Origin: Sporosarcina sp. ZBG7A
GTDB lineage: Bacteria; Bacillota; Bacilli; Bacillales_A; Planococcaceae
Reading direction: 5' to 3'
Assembly (NCBI RefSeq): GCF_000813425.1
Contig: NZ_JWIB01000046.1
Span: forward strand, 1 to 62,744
Length of the DNA: 62,744 nucleotides
Below the pieces are notes generated by a model. That model did no database searches and was not told where the DNA came from. It saw nothing but the letters and a program-made list of their open reading frames with translations. Of the stretch, positions 33,069 through 42,906 are shown one piece after another; the first letter of the stretch is position 1; each line of letters opens with the position of its first letter. The translations under genes were made by a program, and so were the position numbers.

Positions 33069-34239
33069 TGATGTGAAATCTTTTGATGATCTACTCAGTA
33101 GTCCATTTGATAGAAGTGAACCGATGCTCCCGAAAGAAATGCAAACAGAGCAAACTGAAAACAATGCTTCTGTAGCACTAATGGATCGACTATCACCTGA
33201 GGAACAGCAAAAAGCTAAGGAACTTGCCGATCAAATTCCTGTTGGTGATTATGAAGCGATTTTAACCTACGGTGCTACAGCACAAAACGAACTGTCCCGT
33301 TTTTCCCATAAAATGTTGGATCACGTTCAAAGTAAGGATATTGGTCCTGTTGGAGATGTCTTAAACGATTTAATGGGGAAGCTTTCTGAAATCGATCCTG
33401 ACGATCTTTCGGAAAAGAAAAAGACCGGCTTGAGCCGCCTTTTCAATAAAGCATCCCGTTCTATTCAAGAAATGATGACGAAGTATCAAAAACTAAGTAC
33501 ACAAATTGACCGTATCGGTGTCCAGTTAGAACATTCTAAACGGGGTTTGATAGAAGATGTCCACATGCTCGATAATTTATATGAGCAAAACAAGACGTAT
33601 TTTCAGGCATTGAACGTCTATATTGCCGCTGCAGAGATAAAACGTGACGAACTCGCTAACATTACGATTCCTCAGATGCGTGCAGATGCTCAAAATTCCA
33701 ATGACCAAATGGCAATTCAAGAAGTAAATGATATGAGTCAGTTTTTGGATCGCTTGGAAAAGCGGTTATATGATTTACAATTATCCCGTCAATTGACAAT
33801 CCAAAGTGCTCCTCAAATTCGTATGATTCAGCAGACAAACCAAACACTTGCTGAGAAGATTCAATCATCAATCATGACGTCAATCCCGTTATGGAAAAAC
33901 CAAATTGCAATTGCATTAACTTTGAATCGCCAAAAGAAAGCTGTCGAATCTCAACGTCTTGTAACGAAGACAACAAATGATTTATTACTTCGTAATTCTG
34001 AAATGCTAAAATTGAATTCAATTGAAACCGCAAAAGAAAACGAACGCGGCATCATTGAGATTGACACGTTGAAAAAGACTCAAGAAAACTTAATCCAAAC
34101 AATCGAGGAAACTCTTGTGATTCAGGCTGATGGCCGAGTTAAGAGAAAAGAAGCAGAACGAGAAATTGGTAGAATGGAAGAAGAGTTGAAGCAACGTCTC
34201 CTCAATATCCATGAAAAAACGCAAAATCGCCCTTTATAA
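33043..34239 (+). CDS. telA: Toxic anion resistance protein TelA (YaaN)
   Basis: 398 residues; the start ATG at 33043 overlaps xpaC and follows AAAGGGG. The TelA core is visible: LSRLFNKASRSIQEMMTKYQ, then IDRIGVQLEHSKRGLIEDVH and LDNLYEQNKTYFQALNVYI, with a long helical C-terminal part. Family members are linked to tellurite and other toxic-anion or envelope stress tolerance; the mechanism is not known. The same xpaC-yaaN order occurs in B. subtilis. The terminator at 34215-34257 overlaps its end. Confidence 0.88.
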   Translation: MTENQPMNNDVKSFDDLLSSPFDRSEPMLPKEMQTEQTENNASVALMDRLSPEEQQKAKELADQIPVGDYEAILTYGATAQNELSRFSHKMLDHVQSKDIGPVGDVLNDLMGKLSEIDPDDLSEKKKTGLSRLFNKASRSIQEMMTKYQKLSTQIDRIGVQLEHSKRGLIEDVHMLDNLYEQNKTYFQALNVYIAAAEIKRDELANITIPQMRADAQNSNDQMAIQEVNDMSQFLDRLEKRLYDLQLSRQLTIQSAPQIRMIQQTNQTLAEKIQSSIMTSIPLWKNQIAIALTLNRQKKAVESQRLVTKTTNDLLLRNSEMLKLNSIETAKENERGIIEIDTLKKTQENLIQTIEETLVIQADGRVKRKEAEREIGRMEEELKQRLLNIHEKTQNRPL

Positions 34240-34257
34240 GGTGGTTTTGCGTTTTTC
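34215..34257. terminator. Bidirectional terminator overlapping gene ends
   Basis: AAAACGCAAAATCGCC pairs with GGTGGTTTTGCGTTTT between the convergent telA and VWA genes; the stem includes the last codons of both. Confidence 0.8.
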
Positions 34258-36160
34258 ATTGGGCTGCTATCGCGAGTAACTTTCTAAGGATACGCAGTGT
34301 CTGGCTAGCGAATTCTTGCACTGAATCAGACGCAGCGGTTTTGTTCCCAAACATTGTCGCAAACAGTTCTTTCTGTTCTTCTGTCGGAGGTTGTGAAGAT
34401 AAAAATAAATGAACGACCGATATCCCCCGCTTCTCTGTTTCCCAAACAGCCTCCGCTGTATCAACTATCCCATTGCGATCGTATCCGAAAGCTGACGGTT
34501 CACCGTCAGAGAATACGAGTAAAAATTTATGCTGTTCAGATCGATTCGCCAAGCGATTCGCCATCCATCTGATCGCAAACCCATCACGGTTATCTTCATG
34601 TGCTTCAAAGTTCATAATTGCTGGGCCACTGTCGATATGCGTTTCGTCGAACGTATGCATGACTTCAAAAAAATTCGGTTGCTCTTCTTTCGTTGCTTCA
34701 AATGCATCTTCGTAATAAGAAGTAATTTCATGGGAGACGTTAAGTTTCCGTAAGACATCATGAAAAAGAACAACTGCTTCTTTTGTCTCCTGGACTTTGT
34801 CAATCATAGACGCCGAGCCATCTACGAGTAATCCAAATACAGCATCGAGTTCCGGTGAAGGTGCTTGTTTCCGATAGAAGGGTTTTGGCCGTTCATCTGT
34901 CAGCATGGTTGTTAGCTTTGATGAAAGGCGCCCTTTCGTTAAGTTCTCACGCTTATGGTGTTTTTTTCGCTCTAATCTTTTTTTCATCTCGGTAACAAGT
35001 GCACGAACAATCGGTAAATGATTATTTCGCCATTCATTGAGCAGGTTTGTTGAGGACGCCTCTTCCGTATTTGGCATTTTTGTTGTTTTAAACGTGACAT
35101 GAGTATGTGCAGGACCATAATCGGAACCCGCTTTAGCTGATGTCTCCTCTGCCCTGTCCCCCTCAAGGTCTGCCTCCTGTTTCGGCATCCCCTCTTTATC
35201 GTTACCTTCCGAGCTTCCCAATCCAAACTGTTGAACCTCTGCGTTGTCATCTCCAGGACTCGCATCCGTTGCATCTGCAGCACCTTGGGTTCCTTGTTGC
35301 AGCTCAAATTCAAGATAAGTTCCCTTATCTTCTTCGGTCTCCTGGTGCCACGTACGAAACTCCTCTTCAATTGTCTCCTTCACTTCCTGATCTTCTGAAT
35401 CACTCGGATCTGACATTGCTCGTACATCGGTGTTCATCTCTGTACCATCTTCGAAGTAGTCTCCAAACGTGTATATAGGAAGTACGATGTCCCCAGTCAA
35501 TTGCTCTTCTACGAGTTCTATAATTCGCTTTGCTAGAAAACCGCTTTGACTTGTGGTTTCCAAGTCGTAAGCCTGTTGTACAATTTGCCGAACCCTATCC
35601 ATAGGCAGATGATTCAACGATTCGTGAGATGCAGCTGTCATCCCCATATGAATATCTAAAAATAGCTGGTTAACTAATGCGTCCGCTGAGAACCCCCGCT
35701 GTGTGTTTGACAGAAGACGATCTCTATGGAATTCCGCATAGACTTTACTGCGCACTGCAAAAGCTTTCTGTGTCCCCATGCGAGACTTTTGAATGGATTC
35801 CATTAGTCTAAATTCTTCAATCATCATCAATAGTTGACCTGCTAATTTAGGAAGTCGGCTAGACTTCATATCCAACTTGAAAGCTCTCCAGGCCGCTAAG
35901 TCAAAGTGTCGATAAAAACCTGCAGCAAGCAGATAAATATCCGAAAGACGACCAAGATGAGTTATCTGTTCTGAACGATGTCGCCAAAATACGCTCATCG
36001 CAAGAGTTGCATCTTTTGGCTGATACTCGATTAACTGACGCTCTGTTATTTTCACAAATGGAGCGTTCGCTAACGATTGTGCAATTCTCTCGTAAAGCAG
36101 AATTTTTCGTGTCTCTACGGATTCATCATTAAACTGTATGAACCGACTGACTTTATCCAT
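34256..36160 (-). CDS. yojO: VWA-domain protein, NorD/CobT-like (YojO)
   Basis: 634 residues. The N-terminal half is helical and the middle is a low-complexity acidic segment (about 270-350). The C-terminal von Willebrand A domain has an intact metal site (MIDAS): GLLVDGSASM, DxSxS. A GTG-ATG pair marks the start; I use the ATG at 36160. It pairs with the MoxR-type ATPase 9 bp upstream, as in NorQ/NorD and CbbQ/CbbO, where the two insert or remove ligands from a target enzyme. Neighbouring odhAB follow the B. subtilis order, but a role on OdhA is only inferred. Confidence 0.85.
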   Translation of the reverse strand: MDKVSRFIQFNDESVETRKILLYERIAQSLANAPFVKITERQLIEYQPKDATLAMSVFWRHRSEQITHLGRLSDIYLLAAGFYRHFDLAAWRAFKLDMKSSRLPKLAGQLLMMIEEFRLMESIQKSRMGTQKAFAVRSKVYAEFHRDRLLSNTQRGFSADALVNQLFLDIHMGMTAASHESLNHLPMDRVRQIVQQAYDLETTSQSGFLAKRIIELVEEQLTGDIVLPIYTFGDYFEDGTEMNTDVRAMSDPSDSEDQEVKETIEEEFRTWHQETEEDKGTYLEFELQQGTQGAADATDASPGDDNAEVQQFGLGSSEGNDKEGMPKQEADLEGDRAEETSAKAGSDYGPAHTHVTFKTTKMPNTEEASSTNLLNEWRNNHLPIVRALVTEMKKRLERKKHHKRENLTKGRLSSKLTTMLTDERPKPFYRKQAPSPELDAVFGLLVDGSASMIDKVQETKEAVVLFHDVLRKLNVSHEITSYYEDAFEATKEEQPNFFEVMHTFDETHIDSGPAIMNFEAHEDNRDGFAIRWMANRLANRSEQHKFLLVFSDGEPSAFGYDRNGIVDTAEAVWETEKRGISVVHLFLSSQPPTEEQKELFATMFGNKTAASDSVQEFASQTLRILRKLLAIAAQ

Positions 36161-36169
36161 CACGATCCC

Positions 36170-37033
36170 TCATTTCACCCAAGTAGCTGTCAATTCGTTC
36201 ACGAGATCTCGTTCCATTTTATCTTCCAACAGTTCAGAGATTGCATACATTACAGCGCGATCTACAGGCATATGAACAGCGAGTTGGAGGGCATCGATTA
36301 GACTTCTTACAGAAGCGGCTTCGTCAGCAAGCAATCCGTTAGCAGCTTGTTTAGATAAGTCCTCTGATAGATTCATCATCGTATCCACTATAGATGCTTT
36401 CGCTTCTGGGACTGCATTCTCCAATACCGTTCGTAATTGCTCTGCTTCTAAGTACGGAATAGAAAATGATACGAAACGATTTTTTAGTGCTTCGTTCATC
36501 GGTGATGTCCCAATATAGCCCTCATTGATAGCTGAGACGACGGAAAAATCTTCGTGTGCTATGATGACTTCTCCTGTAAAAGGATTCGTTAGCATGCGCC
36601 GATGATCCAATAGACTATGTAAAATTGGCAACGTCTCAGGTTTGGCCATATTGATTTCATCTATATATAAAATATGGCCACGCTTCATAGCAGTCACTAC
36701 TGGGCCGTCTACAAATTCAATAACACTTTGACCGTCTTTTGTCACAATGGTTTTAAAACCTAGTAACGCTTCAGCATCCAGGTCCACTGAACAGTTGACG
36801 CTTTGCATGGGCTGCTGGAACATTGCTGATATACTTTGAGCAAGACGAGTTTTCCCGCTGCCAGAAGGTCCTTTCAAAAGAATCGGTTTTTTTAACGAAA
36901 TGGCAATTAAAATATCCTCGAACAAGTTGGGAGTAGGGCTTACATATCCACCTACTTGAATGAGTAGTTGCTCTTCTTCTGTATACGATCTATTTGCACG
37001 ATTTTTTAAAGTTTCTTCGATTAACAGGTTCAT
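36170..37033 (-). CDS. yojN: MoxR-type AAA+ ATPase (YojN)
   Basis: 287 residues from the ATG at 37033 after AAGGAGAC. Walker A is GPSGSGKTRLAQ, Walker B is GHILYIDEINMAKPE, and the sensor region SVVSAINEGYIGTSPMNEAL and arginine finger region are present. It belongs to the MoxR branch with the NorQ/CbbQ subgroup. It forms a two-gene unit with the VWA partner (9-bp gap). Such pairs are ATP-driven chaperones for metal or cofactor enzymes. It is preceded by a strong terminator. Confidence 0.88.
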   Translation of the reverse strand: MNLLIEETLKNRANRSYTEEEQLLIQVGGYVSPTPNLFEDILIAISLKKPILLKGPSGSGKTRLAQSISAMFQQPMQSVNCSVDLDAEALLGFKTIVTKDGQSVIEFVDGPVVTAMKRGHILYIDEINMAKPETLPILHSLLDHRRMLTNPFTGEVIIAHEDFSVVSAINEGYIGTSPMNEALKNRFVSFSIPYLEAEQLRTVLENAVPEAKASIVDTMMNLSEDLSKQAANGLLADEAASVRSLIDALQLAVHMPVDRAVMYAISELLEDKMERDLVNELTATWVK

Positions 37034-37056
37034 GACTTCTTGTCTCCTTCTATATA

Positions 37057-37091
37057 AAACGGCCTGATGCAATTATAGCATCAGGCCGTTT
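37057..37091 (-). terminator. Strong terminator
   Basis: AAACGGCCTGATGC and GCATCAGGCCGTTT form a perfect 14-bp stem. It ends the DUF6501 gene just upstream of yojN. Confidence 0.85.
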
Positions 37092-37125
37092 CATGGATCG
37101 GTGTTTACGTAAGGCTACCTGCATG

Positions 37126-37326
37126 TCACTCGAAATATGTTTTGTAATATCCGCCGACTTTACCTGTGTTGTCAACAACGAAAAGAAATTCTTCCGTTTC
37201 GTTTTTCACATCATAAGTTTTTCCAGGCGTGAGGACGTTTGTTACTAAATATTTTTCAGCATCTGCGTGTTTGCAGACGACTTGCCGGATTGCTGGTGCG
37301 TGAAGCCATTCTTTGAACGAAGACAT
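37126..37326 (-). CDS. DUF6501-family small protein
   Basis: 66 residues. The pattern is typical: a basic N-terminus, KHADAEKYLVTNVLTPGKTY, then DVKNETEEFLFVVDNTGKVG and GGYYKTYF. Short conserved proteins of this type occur next to odhAB in Bacilli. No known function. It lies between the E2 subunit gene and the MoxR gene, with its own terminator. Confidence 0.8.
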   Translation of the reverse strand: MSSFKEWLHAPAIRQVVCKHADAEKYLVTNVLTPGKTYDVKNETEEFLFVVDNTGKVGGYYKTYFE

Positions 37327-37368
37327 TCTAGGACCCCGCCCTTCCTATAGAAAAGTGTAAGAGTAAAT

Positions 37369-37389
37369 CCCCCCGCAAAACGCGGGAGG
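37369..37389 (-). terminator. Terminator hairpin after odhB
   Basis: A GC-rich stem of CCCCGC and GCGGG type with a short loop lies directly after the odhB stop. The T tract on the minus strand is modest. Confidence 0.55.
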
Positions 37390-37402
37390 TGTAATTTAGT
37401 GA

Positions 37403-38635
37403 TTAAGATCCAAGAAGAAGATCTTCTGGATTTTCAATTAATTCCTTAATCATTTTCAAGAATCCAACTGAATCTTTACCATCGATAACACGGTGGTCAT
37501 AAGATAGAGCCACATACATCATCGGACGGATTTCAACGTTATTACCGACAGCAATCGGACGTTTCTGGATTGTGTGCATTCCAAGAATACCTACTTGCGT
37601 TCCGTTAAGGATTGGTGTAGATAGAAGTGAACCGAATACTCCACCGTTCGTGATTGTGAATGAACCGCCTGACATGTCAGCAAGCGTCAATTTGTTGTCG
37701 CGAGCTTTTTTAGCAAGTTCTCCGATAGTTGCTTCGATTTCAGCGAAGTTTTTACGGTCTGCATCGACAACGTTTGGTACAACTAGTCCGCCATCTGTAG
37801 AAACCGCGATACCGATGTCGAAGTAGTTTTTCATGATCAAATCATCTCCATCAAGCTCTGAGTTGACTTTAGGGTATTTCTTAAGTGCAGCGACTACTGC
37901 TTTAGTGAAGAATGACATAAAGCCTAGGCGTACATCGTTCTTATCAAAGAATTCATCTTTTTTACGTGAACGAAGTTCCATCACGTTAGTCATATCAATT
38001 TCATTGAACGTTGTAAGCATTGCTGTGTTTTGCTTAACTTCAAGCAACCGCTTCGCAATCGTTTGACGACGACGGCTCATTTTCACGCGTTCTACGCGTC
38101 CATCGTCCACTTTTGCTTCTTGTTTAGCGGCAGGTGCTGCAGGTTGTGCTTTAGGAGCAGTACCGTGTGCTTCTACGTCTTGAACGCGTACACGGCCCAT
38201 TGGATCTACAGGTGAAATGTCAGCTAAGTTAATGCCTTTTTCACGTGCAAGTTTACGTGCAGCAGGACTTGCAATCAAACGATCTCCTGAAGTTGCTTCT
38301 TCAGCAGGTGCTTGCGCAGCAACTGGTTCAGATGCTGCTGGTGCAGGCTGTTCTTGTGCAGCTTGAGCGGGAGCAGCAGGCTGCTGTGCAGGTGCTCCAG
38401 AACCTGCTCCAACAATCGCAATGACTTGACCGACTTCGACAGTGTCGCCTTCAGCCGCCATTAGTTCTTGAACTGTTCCAGCTTCTTCTGAAATTACTTC
38501 AACGTTTACTTTGTCTGTCTCAAGTTCAACGATGAATTCACCTTTATCTACTGATTCACCTGGTTGTTTTAGCCACTTTGCAATAGTTCCTTCAGTAATC
38601 GATTCTGCCAGTTCAGGTACTCGGATCTCTGCCAC
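37403..38635 (-). CDS. odhB: 2-oxoglutarate dehydrogenase E2 (succinyltransferase)
   Basis: 410 residues. An N-terminal lipoyl domain (about 1-76) has the lipoyl lysine in ETDKVNVEV (Lys42). A Pro/Ala-rich linker is followed by the peripheral subunit-binding domain ([18 protein letters not shown]) and a C-terminal catalytic acyltransferase domain with SYDHRVIDG. It moves the succinyl group to CoA in the 2-oxoglutarate dehydrogenase complex of the TCA cycle. It is 48 bp downstream of odhA in the same operon. Confidence 0.95.
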   Translation of the reverse strand: MAEIRVPELAESITEGTIAKWLKQPGESVDKGEFIVELETDKVNVEVISEEAGTVQELMAAEGDTVEVGQVIAIVGAGSGAPAQQPAAPAQAAQEQPAPAASEPVAAQAPAEEATSGDRLIASPAARKLAREKGINLADISPVDPMGRVRVQDVEAHGTAPKAQPAAPAAKQEAKVDDGRVERVKMSRRRQTIAKRLLEVKQNTAMLTTFNEIDMTNVMELRSRKKDEFFDKNDVRLGFMSFFTKAVVAALKKYPKVNSELDGDDLIMKNYFDIGIAVSTDGGLVVPNVVDADRKNFAEIEATIGELAKKARDNKLTLADMSGGSFTITNGGVFGSLLSTPILNGTQVGILGMHTIQKRPIAVGNNVEIRPMMYVALSYDHRVIDGKDSVGFLKMIKELIENPEDLLLGS

Positions 38636-38683
38636 AATAATTTCCTCCTCTAATATCGTTCAATCGTTTAGGAATTGCTGTAA

Positions 38684-41506
38684 TTAGTTTTTAAGTGCTT
38701 CTTCAATGATACGCTGCTGTTCAAGCTTATGCATTGTGCCATTTCCTTCTGAAGGACTTGCACGATAAATACGCCCCACGTAATTCACTTTTAAACCTTG
38801 AGAAATCTCATACAAATATGGTAGTGCAAATGACCATGAGCCCATATTCTTCGGCTCTTCTTGTACCCAAACGATTTCTTCAGCGTTCGGATATCGTTGA
38901 ATGATAGCAGCTAATTTGTCAGATGGGAATGGATATAATTGTTCCACGCGTGCTATATGCAAGTGGTCGAATCCTTCTCCCTCTTTCACTTTTTCTGCTA
39001 GGTCTATTGCCATTTTACCACTAGTCATAATTACTTTCTTCACGCTGTCTACGTTCTTACCAGTATTCGGTTCTTCGAGTACTGTTTCAAAGTGACCTTC
39101 CGTCAAATCAGCAAGATCAGCACCCACGAGTGGATGACGCAGTAGTGATTTAGGTGTTGCAATGACGAGTGGACGTTCTGCTTCATCTCCAAGTATTGCC
39201 GCTTGTCTGCGAAGTACGTGGAAGTAGTTTGCGGCACTTGAAATATTCGCTACCGTCCAGTTGTTTTCAGCACAAAGCTGTAAATAACGCTCGATACGGC
39301 TGCTTGAGTGTTCAGGACCTTGCCCTTCGTAACCATGTGGCAGCATCATGATCAAACCAGATTGCTGACCCCATTTCGCATTACTAGAAGAGATAAATTG
39401 GTCATACATCACTTGAGCCATATTGGAGAAATCTCCATATTGTGCTTCCCAAACTGTAACGGTCTTCTCTTCTTCTAGATTATAACCGAATTCATAACCA
39501 ACAACTCCCGCTTCAGTCAACGGACTGTTGTAAGCGACAAATGATGCGTTTGAGTCACTGATGTGATGAAGTGGTACAAATTCTTCACCTGTTTTCTCAT
39601 CGTGAAGCACAAGATGACGATGGGCAAAAGTACCGCGCTGAATGTCTTGACCTGACATCCGAATTGGCTTGCCGTCTTGAAGAATTGAACCGAATGCAAG
39701 TTGTTCTGCATGCGCCCAGTCGATTTTTCCTTTTCCATTGAACGGATCTTGACGTCGTTTTAATATACGATCCAACTTACCGAACACATTGAAACTTTCT
39801 GGATAAGAGAGCAATTCCTCATTCATGCGACGAAGACGTTCTTCCGACACGCCCGTTTGAAGGTCTCTTGGATATCCTGCAAGTACAGCATCAGGAGTCG
39901 CATTGGAACTATTGCTAGTATCCGATGAAGACTCTTTTACTTTGTCATAAGCACGTTGCATCTCAGCAAATACGTCAGCATCCAAGTTCTCAACGTCTTG
40001 AGCGGTTAAGATGCCTTCTTTCGCTAGTTTTTCTCCATACAACTGACGAGCAGTCGGATGGTTGTGCACGTCTTGGTACATAACAGGGTTTGTAACCATT
40101 GGTTCATCCATTTCGTTGTGACCGTAACGACGGTAACCGAGAAGATCGATTAGAACGTCCTTACCAAATTTCTGTCGGTAGTTAAACGCGAATAATGCTG
40201 CGCCGATAACATCTTCTGGACTATCTGCATTCACGTGCAGAATCGGTACTTCGAATCCTTTTGCCATATCTGAAGAATAGTGTGTTGAACGTGAATCGTA
40301 ATACTCTGTTGTAAATCCAATCATATTGTTCGCAATGACGTGAATGGATCCGCCAGTCTGGAATCCGCGAACACGGCTGAAGTTAAATGTTTCCTGTGTA
40401 ATTCCTTCACCAGGGAACGCAGCATCTCCATGAACCATGACCGCATAAGCAGCATTCGTGTCTTGCACGGGAATTCCAGGGTGATCTGTATTCTCTTGTG
40501 CAGCTCGTGTTTGCCCTGCAATCACTGGATTTACGACTTCCAAGTGGGATGGGTTGTACGCTAGGAAACGATCCATGCCTGTTTTACCTTTGTACAAAGC
40601 ACCAAGGTGATACTTCACATCGCCAAACCAGCCACGTGTCACTTCAACTGAACCATCTTCAGGCAGAAACGGTCCTGATGGTACACCTGCAAACTCTGCA
40701 AACATCATTTCATAAGGTTTGTTTAAAATGTGCGTAAGAACGTTCAAACGTCCTCTGTGTGCCATTCCGATTAGCATTTTTTTCGTTTCTGCTTCTTCAG
40801 AACGTCTCACCAATTCATCAAGGAAGATGACAAGCGTGTCAAGGCCCTCAATCGAGAATCGCTTCGCTCCTACAAACGTTCTGTGGATGAACTTCTCGAA
40901 ACCTTCGATTCTAGTTAAACGATCTAACAATTGCTTTTTATCATCGGCTGTAAGGGAAACAGCTAATTTACCAGATTCGATGTTGTCTTTGATCCATTGT
41001 TTTTCCTCTACTTCGATCAAATGAGCGAATTCGTAAGCTATTTTGCCCGTGTAAAGGGATTTTAAATAGTTCACTGCATCCAGCGCATTCTCTACTTGTA
41101 CAGGCACTTCTGTTAAGAAGAGTGATGCAGGCATTGCTTCTAGGTCACGTTCAGATAGATTATAAGCTGAAAGTTCAATTCGTGAAGCGTCTTTAGGACG
41201 GTCATTCAGCGGGTAAATATCAGCGTTTAGGTGTCCGTATGCCCGAATTGCATCCATGAGTTTGTATGCGGAAAGTACCTTACGGAAATCAGCTGGACTT
41301 CCTTGAGCTCCATCTGCTGTCGCTAAACTTGAGGAGCTATCGCCTCCCGTTTCAGGTCTACCGTTTCGCTTAAAGAATTCAGCAAGTTCCGGATCGATGG
41401 ATTCTGGTGCATTTTTATAAAGCTCATACATTTCCATTACATAGCCAAGGTTCGGACCTGAAAAAGTTGCATACGGTGAACGCTCGGAACCAACACTGTT
41501 CGACAT
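38684..41506 (-). CDS. odhA: 2-oxoglutarate dehydrogenase E1
   Basis: 940 residues, the usual length for Bacillales OdhA, ATG after GGAGGTAATAA. Characteristic segments include GMAHRGRLNVL, the thiamine-diphosphate region GDAAFPGEGITQE, GYRRYGHNEMDEP and a C-terminal EEPKNMGSWSF. It decarboxylates 2-oxoglutarate with thiamine diphosphate and passes the succinyl group to OdhB. A weak catabolite-control-like sequence lies upstream at 41590-41603. Confidence 0.95.
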   Translation of the reverse strand: MSNSVGSERSPYATFSGPNLGYVMEMYELYKNAPESIDPELAEFFKRNGRPETGGDSSSSLATADGAQGSPADFRKVLSAYKLMDAIRAYGHLNADIYPLNDRPKDASRIELSAYNLSERDLEAMPASLFLTEVPVQVENALDAVNYLKSLYTGKIAYEFAHLIEVEEKQWIKDNIESGKLAVSLTADDKKQLLDRLTRIEGFEKFIHRTFVGAKRFSIEGLDTLVIFLDELVRRSEEAETKKMLIGMAHRGRLNVLTHILNKPYEMMFAEFAGVPSGPFLPEDGSVEVTRGWFGDVKYHLGALYKGKTGMDRFLAYNPSHLEVVNPVIAGQTRAAQENTDHPGIPVQDTNAAYAVMVHGDAAFPGEGITQETFNFSRVRGFQTGGSIHVIANNMIGFTTEYYDSRSTHYSSDMAKGFEVPILHVNADSPEDVIGAALFAFNYRQKFGKDVLIDLLGYRRYGHNEMDEPMVTNPVMYQDVHNHPTARQLYGEKLAKEGILTAQDVENLDADVFAEMQRAYDKVKESSSDTSNSSNATPDAVLAGYPRDLQTGVSEERLRRMNEELLSYPESFNVFGKLDRILKRRQDPFNGKGKIDWAHAEQLAFGSILQDGKPIRMSGQDIQRGTFAHRHLVLHDEKTGEEFVPLHHISDSNASFVAYNSPLTEAGVVGYEFGYNLEEEKTVTVWEAQYGDFSNMAQVMYDQFISSSNAKWGQQSGLIMMLPHGYEGQGPEHSSSRIERYLQLCAENNWTVANISSAANYFHVLRRQAAILGDEAERPLVIATPKSLLRHPLVGADLADLTEGHFETVLEEPNTGKNVDSVKKVIMTSGKMAIDLAEKVKEGEGFDHLHIARVEQLYPFPSDKLAAIIQRYPNAEEIVWVQEEPKNMGSWSFALPYLYEISQGLKVNYVGRIYRASPSEGNGTMHKLEQQRIIEEALKN

Positions 41507-41589
41507 GAGTTATTACCTCCACATTTGCCTTTTGGCATGTTGCGCAAATTTTTATATCCATTTCTATGTTACCATGCAAACACTTGAAC

Positions 41590-41603
41590 TGAAAGGGTTT
41601 CGT
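41590..41603. promoter_or_regulatory. Weak cre-like sequence upstream of odhA
   Basis: TGAAAGGGTTTCGT matches the CcpA-box pattern at 11 of 14 positions. A TTGCAT/TAAACT promoter candidate with a 17-bp spacer lies further upstream on the minus strand. odhAB is glucose-repressed in B. subtilis, but this site is only a candidate. Confidence 0.25.
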
Positions 41604-41704
41604 TCTAGTAACTACATGTATTATCCGCGGACTAGTTTACACCTTGTAGACTCTCTATGCAAGAATTTATAAAAGGCAAGTGTCTATTTTGTGGATAAAT
41701 GGTT

Positions 41705-42787
41705 TTATACACTCATTCGACAAGAGAGAATTAGATTCGCCATTTCTTCGGGAGTTTTTGTTGCATCTGTCTGTTCCATAGTCGATACAATATTCGATTT
41801 ATCATCAGCTAGACTAATAAGACCCGATTGTAAAGATGCTTCCGTGATGTCTTCTTCGTTAATTACGTGCGCAAAACCAAGTTTCTTAAAGTGCTTGGCA
41901 TTCAATATTTGGTCTCCGCGACTTTTTTCAGCAGACAGCGGCACGAGAAGCATCGGTATACGAATGGCAAGTAATTCAAATATTGCGTTCGAGCCTGCAC
42001 GGGAAAGTGCTAAATCTGATGCTGCCATCAGGTGTGGTAATCCTTCAGTAACATACTCAAACTGAATATACCCTACTGTTTGGTCTAGTGACTCGTCAAG
42101 ATTCCCTTTACCGCATAGATGAATGATTTGAAAGTCCTTTAAAATAGTTGGTAAGTTCCCTCGTAATGCATCATTGAGAACTGCAGAGCCTTGGCTCCCC
42201 CCCATTACAATGACAACCGGCTTCTCCTCGGATAATCCGGACATTCTCAACCCAGTCTTCCGATCCCCTTCAAATAGTTCAGGACGAATAATGGCTCCTG
42301 TACATGAAGATCTCTCTGAGGGTACATAGGAAAGTGTTTCTTCAAACACAGTAAATATGTGCTTCACAAAAGGAAGTGCGATTTTGTTTGCTAAACCAGG
42401 AGATACGTCTGATTCGTGTGCAACGACTGGAACACGTGCAATTTTAGCCGCAAGTACTACAGGAACCGATACAAAACCTCCTTTAGAGAAAATGATTTCC
42501 GGTTTCAACTTACGCAAAATCGAAAAGGCTTGTAGAACACCTGCACCTACTCTGAAAGGGTCTGTGAAATTTTTCATTGAAAAATAACGTCTTAGTTTTC
42601 CACTATCAATTGAATGGTAAGTCACTTCTGGATGACCTTTACCGATTAAGTCTCGTTCAATTCCTTCATGGGATCCGATGTAATGTATCTCGTATCCTCG
42701 TTCTATAAATGTTGGGATAATTGCTTCGTTAACCGAGACATGACCCGCCGTTCCTCCACCTGTTAACACGATTACTGGCCGTTTCAT
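41705..42787 (-). CDS. murG: MurG, lipid II-forming GlcNAc transferase
   Basis: 360 residues, ATG after GAGGTGAA. GT28 family landmarks: the N-terminal phosphate loop TGGGTAGHVS, the FSKGGFVSVPVVLAA segment, HESDVSPG and the C-terminal donor-binding loop GGSQGSA, with SRAGSNAIFELL near the end. It adds GlcNAc to lipid I at the inner face of the membrane, the last cytoplasmic step in making the peptidoglycan precursor. It stands outside a division cell-wall cluster, as in staphylococci and as the second murG of the B. cereus group. Confidence 0.9.
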   Translation of the reverse strand: MKRPVIVLTGGGTAGHVSVNEAIIPTFIERGYEIHYIGSHEGIERDLIGKGHPEVTYHSIDSGKLRRYFSMKNFTDPFRVGAGVLQAFSILRKLKPEIIFSKGGFVSVPVVLAAKIARVPVVAHESDVSPGLANKIALPFVKHIFTVFEETLSYVPSERSSCTGAIIRPELFEGDRKTGLRMSGLSEEKPVVIVMGGSQGSAVLNDALRGNLPTILKDFQIIHLCGKGNLDESLDQTVGYIQFEYVTEGLPHLMAASDLALSRAGSNAIFELLAIRIPMLLVPLSAEKSRGDQILNAKHFKKLGFAHVINEEDITEASLQSGLISLADDKSNIVSTMEQTDATKTPEEMANLILSCRMSV

Positions 42788-42906
42788 TGGGGCCGTTCAC
42801 CTCTACTATTCGTTAAAAATTTAAGTCATTCTCAAATGTTTCTTTTGATAGTATACCAAAATAAGCATGATACAATAAGGATTGAAACAAAAAAGGAGGG
42901 AAATCG

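Noticed and set aside
35140..35478. Plus-strand frame inside the VWA gene
   Set aside because: No ribosome binding site, biased composition and full overlap with the supported minus-strand gene.
40719..41024. Plus-strand frame inside odhA
   Set aside because: It is the antisense of a highly conserved enzyme gene with no translation signals.
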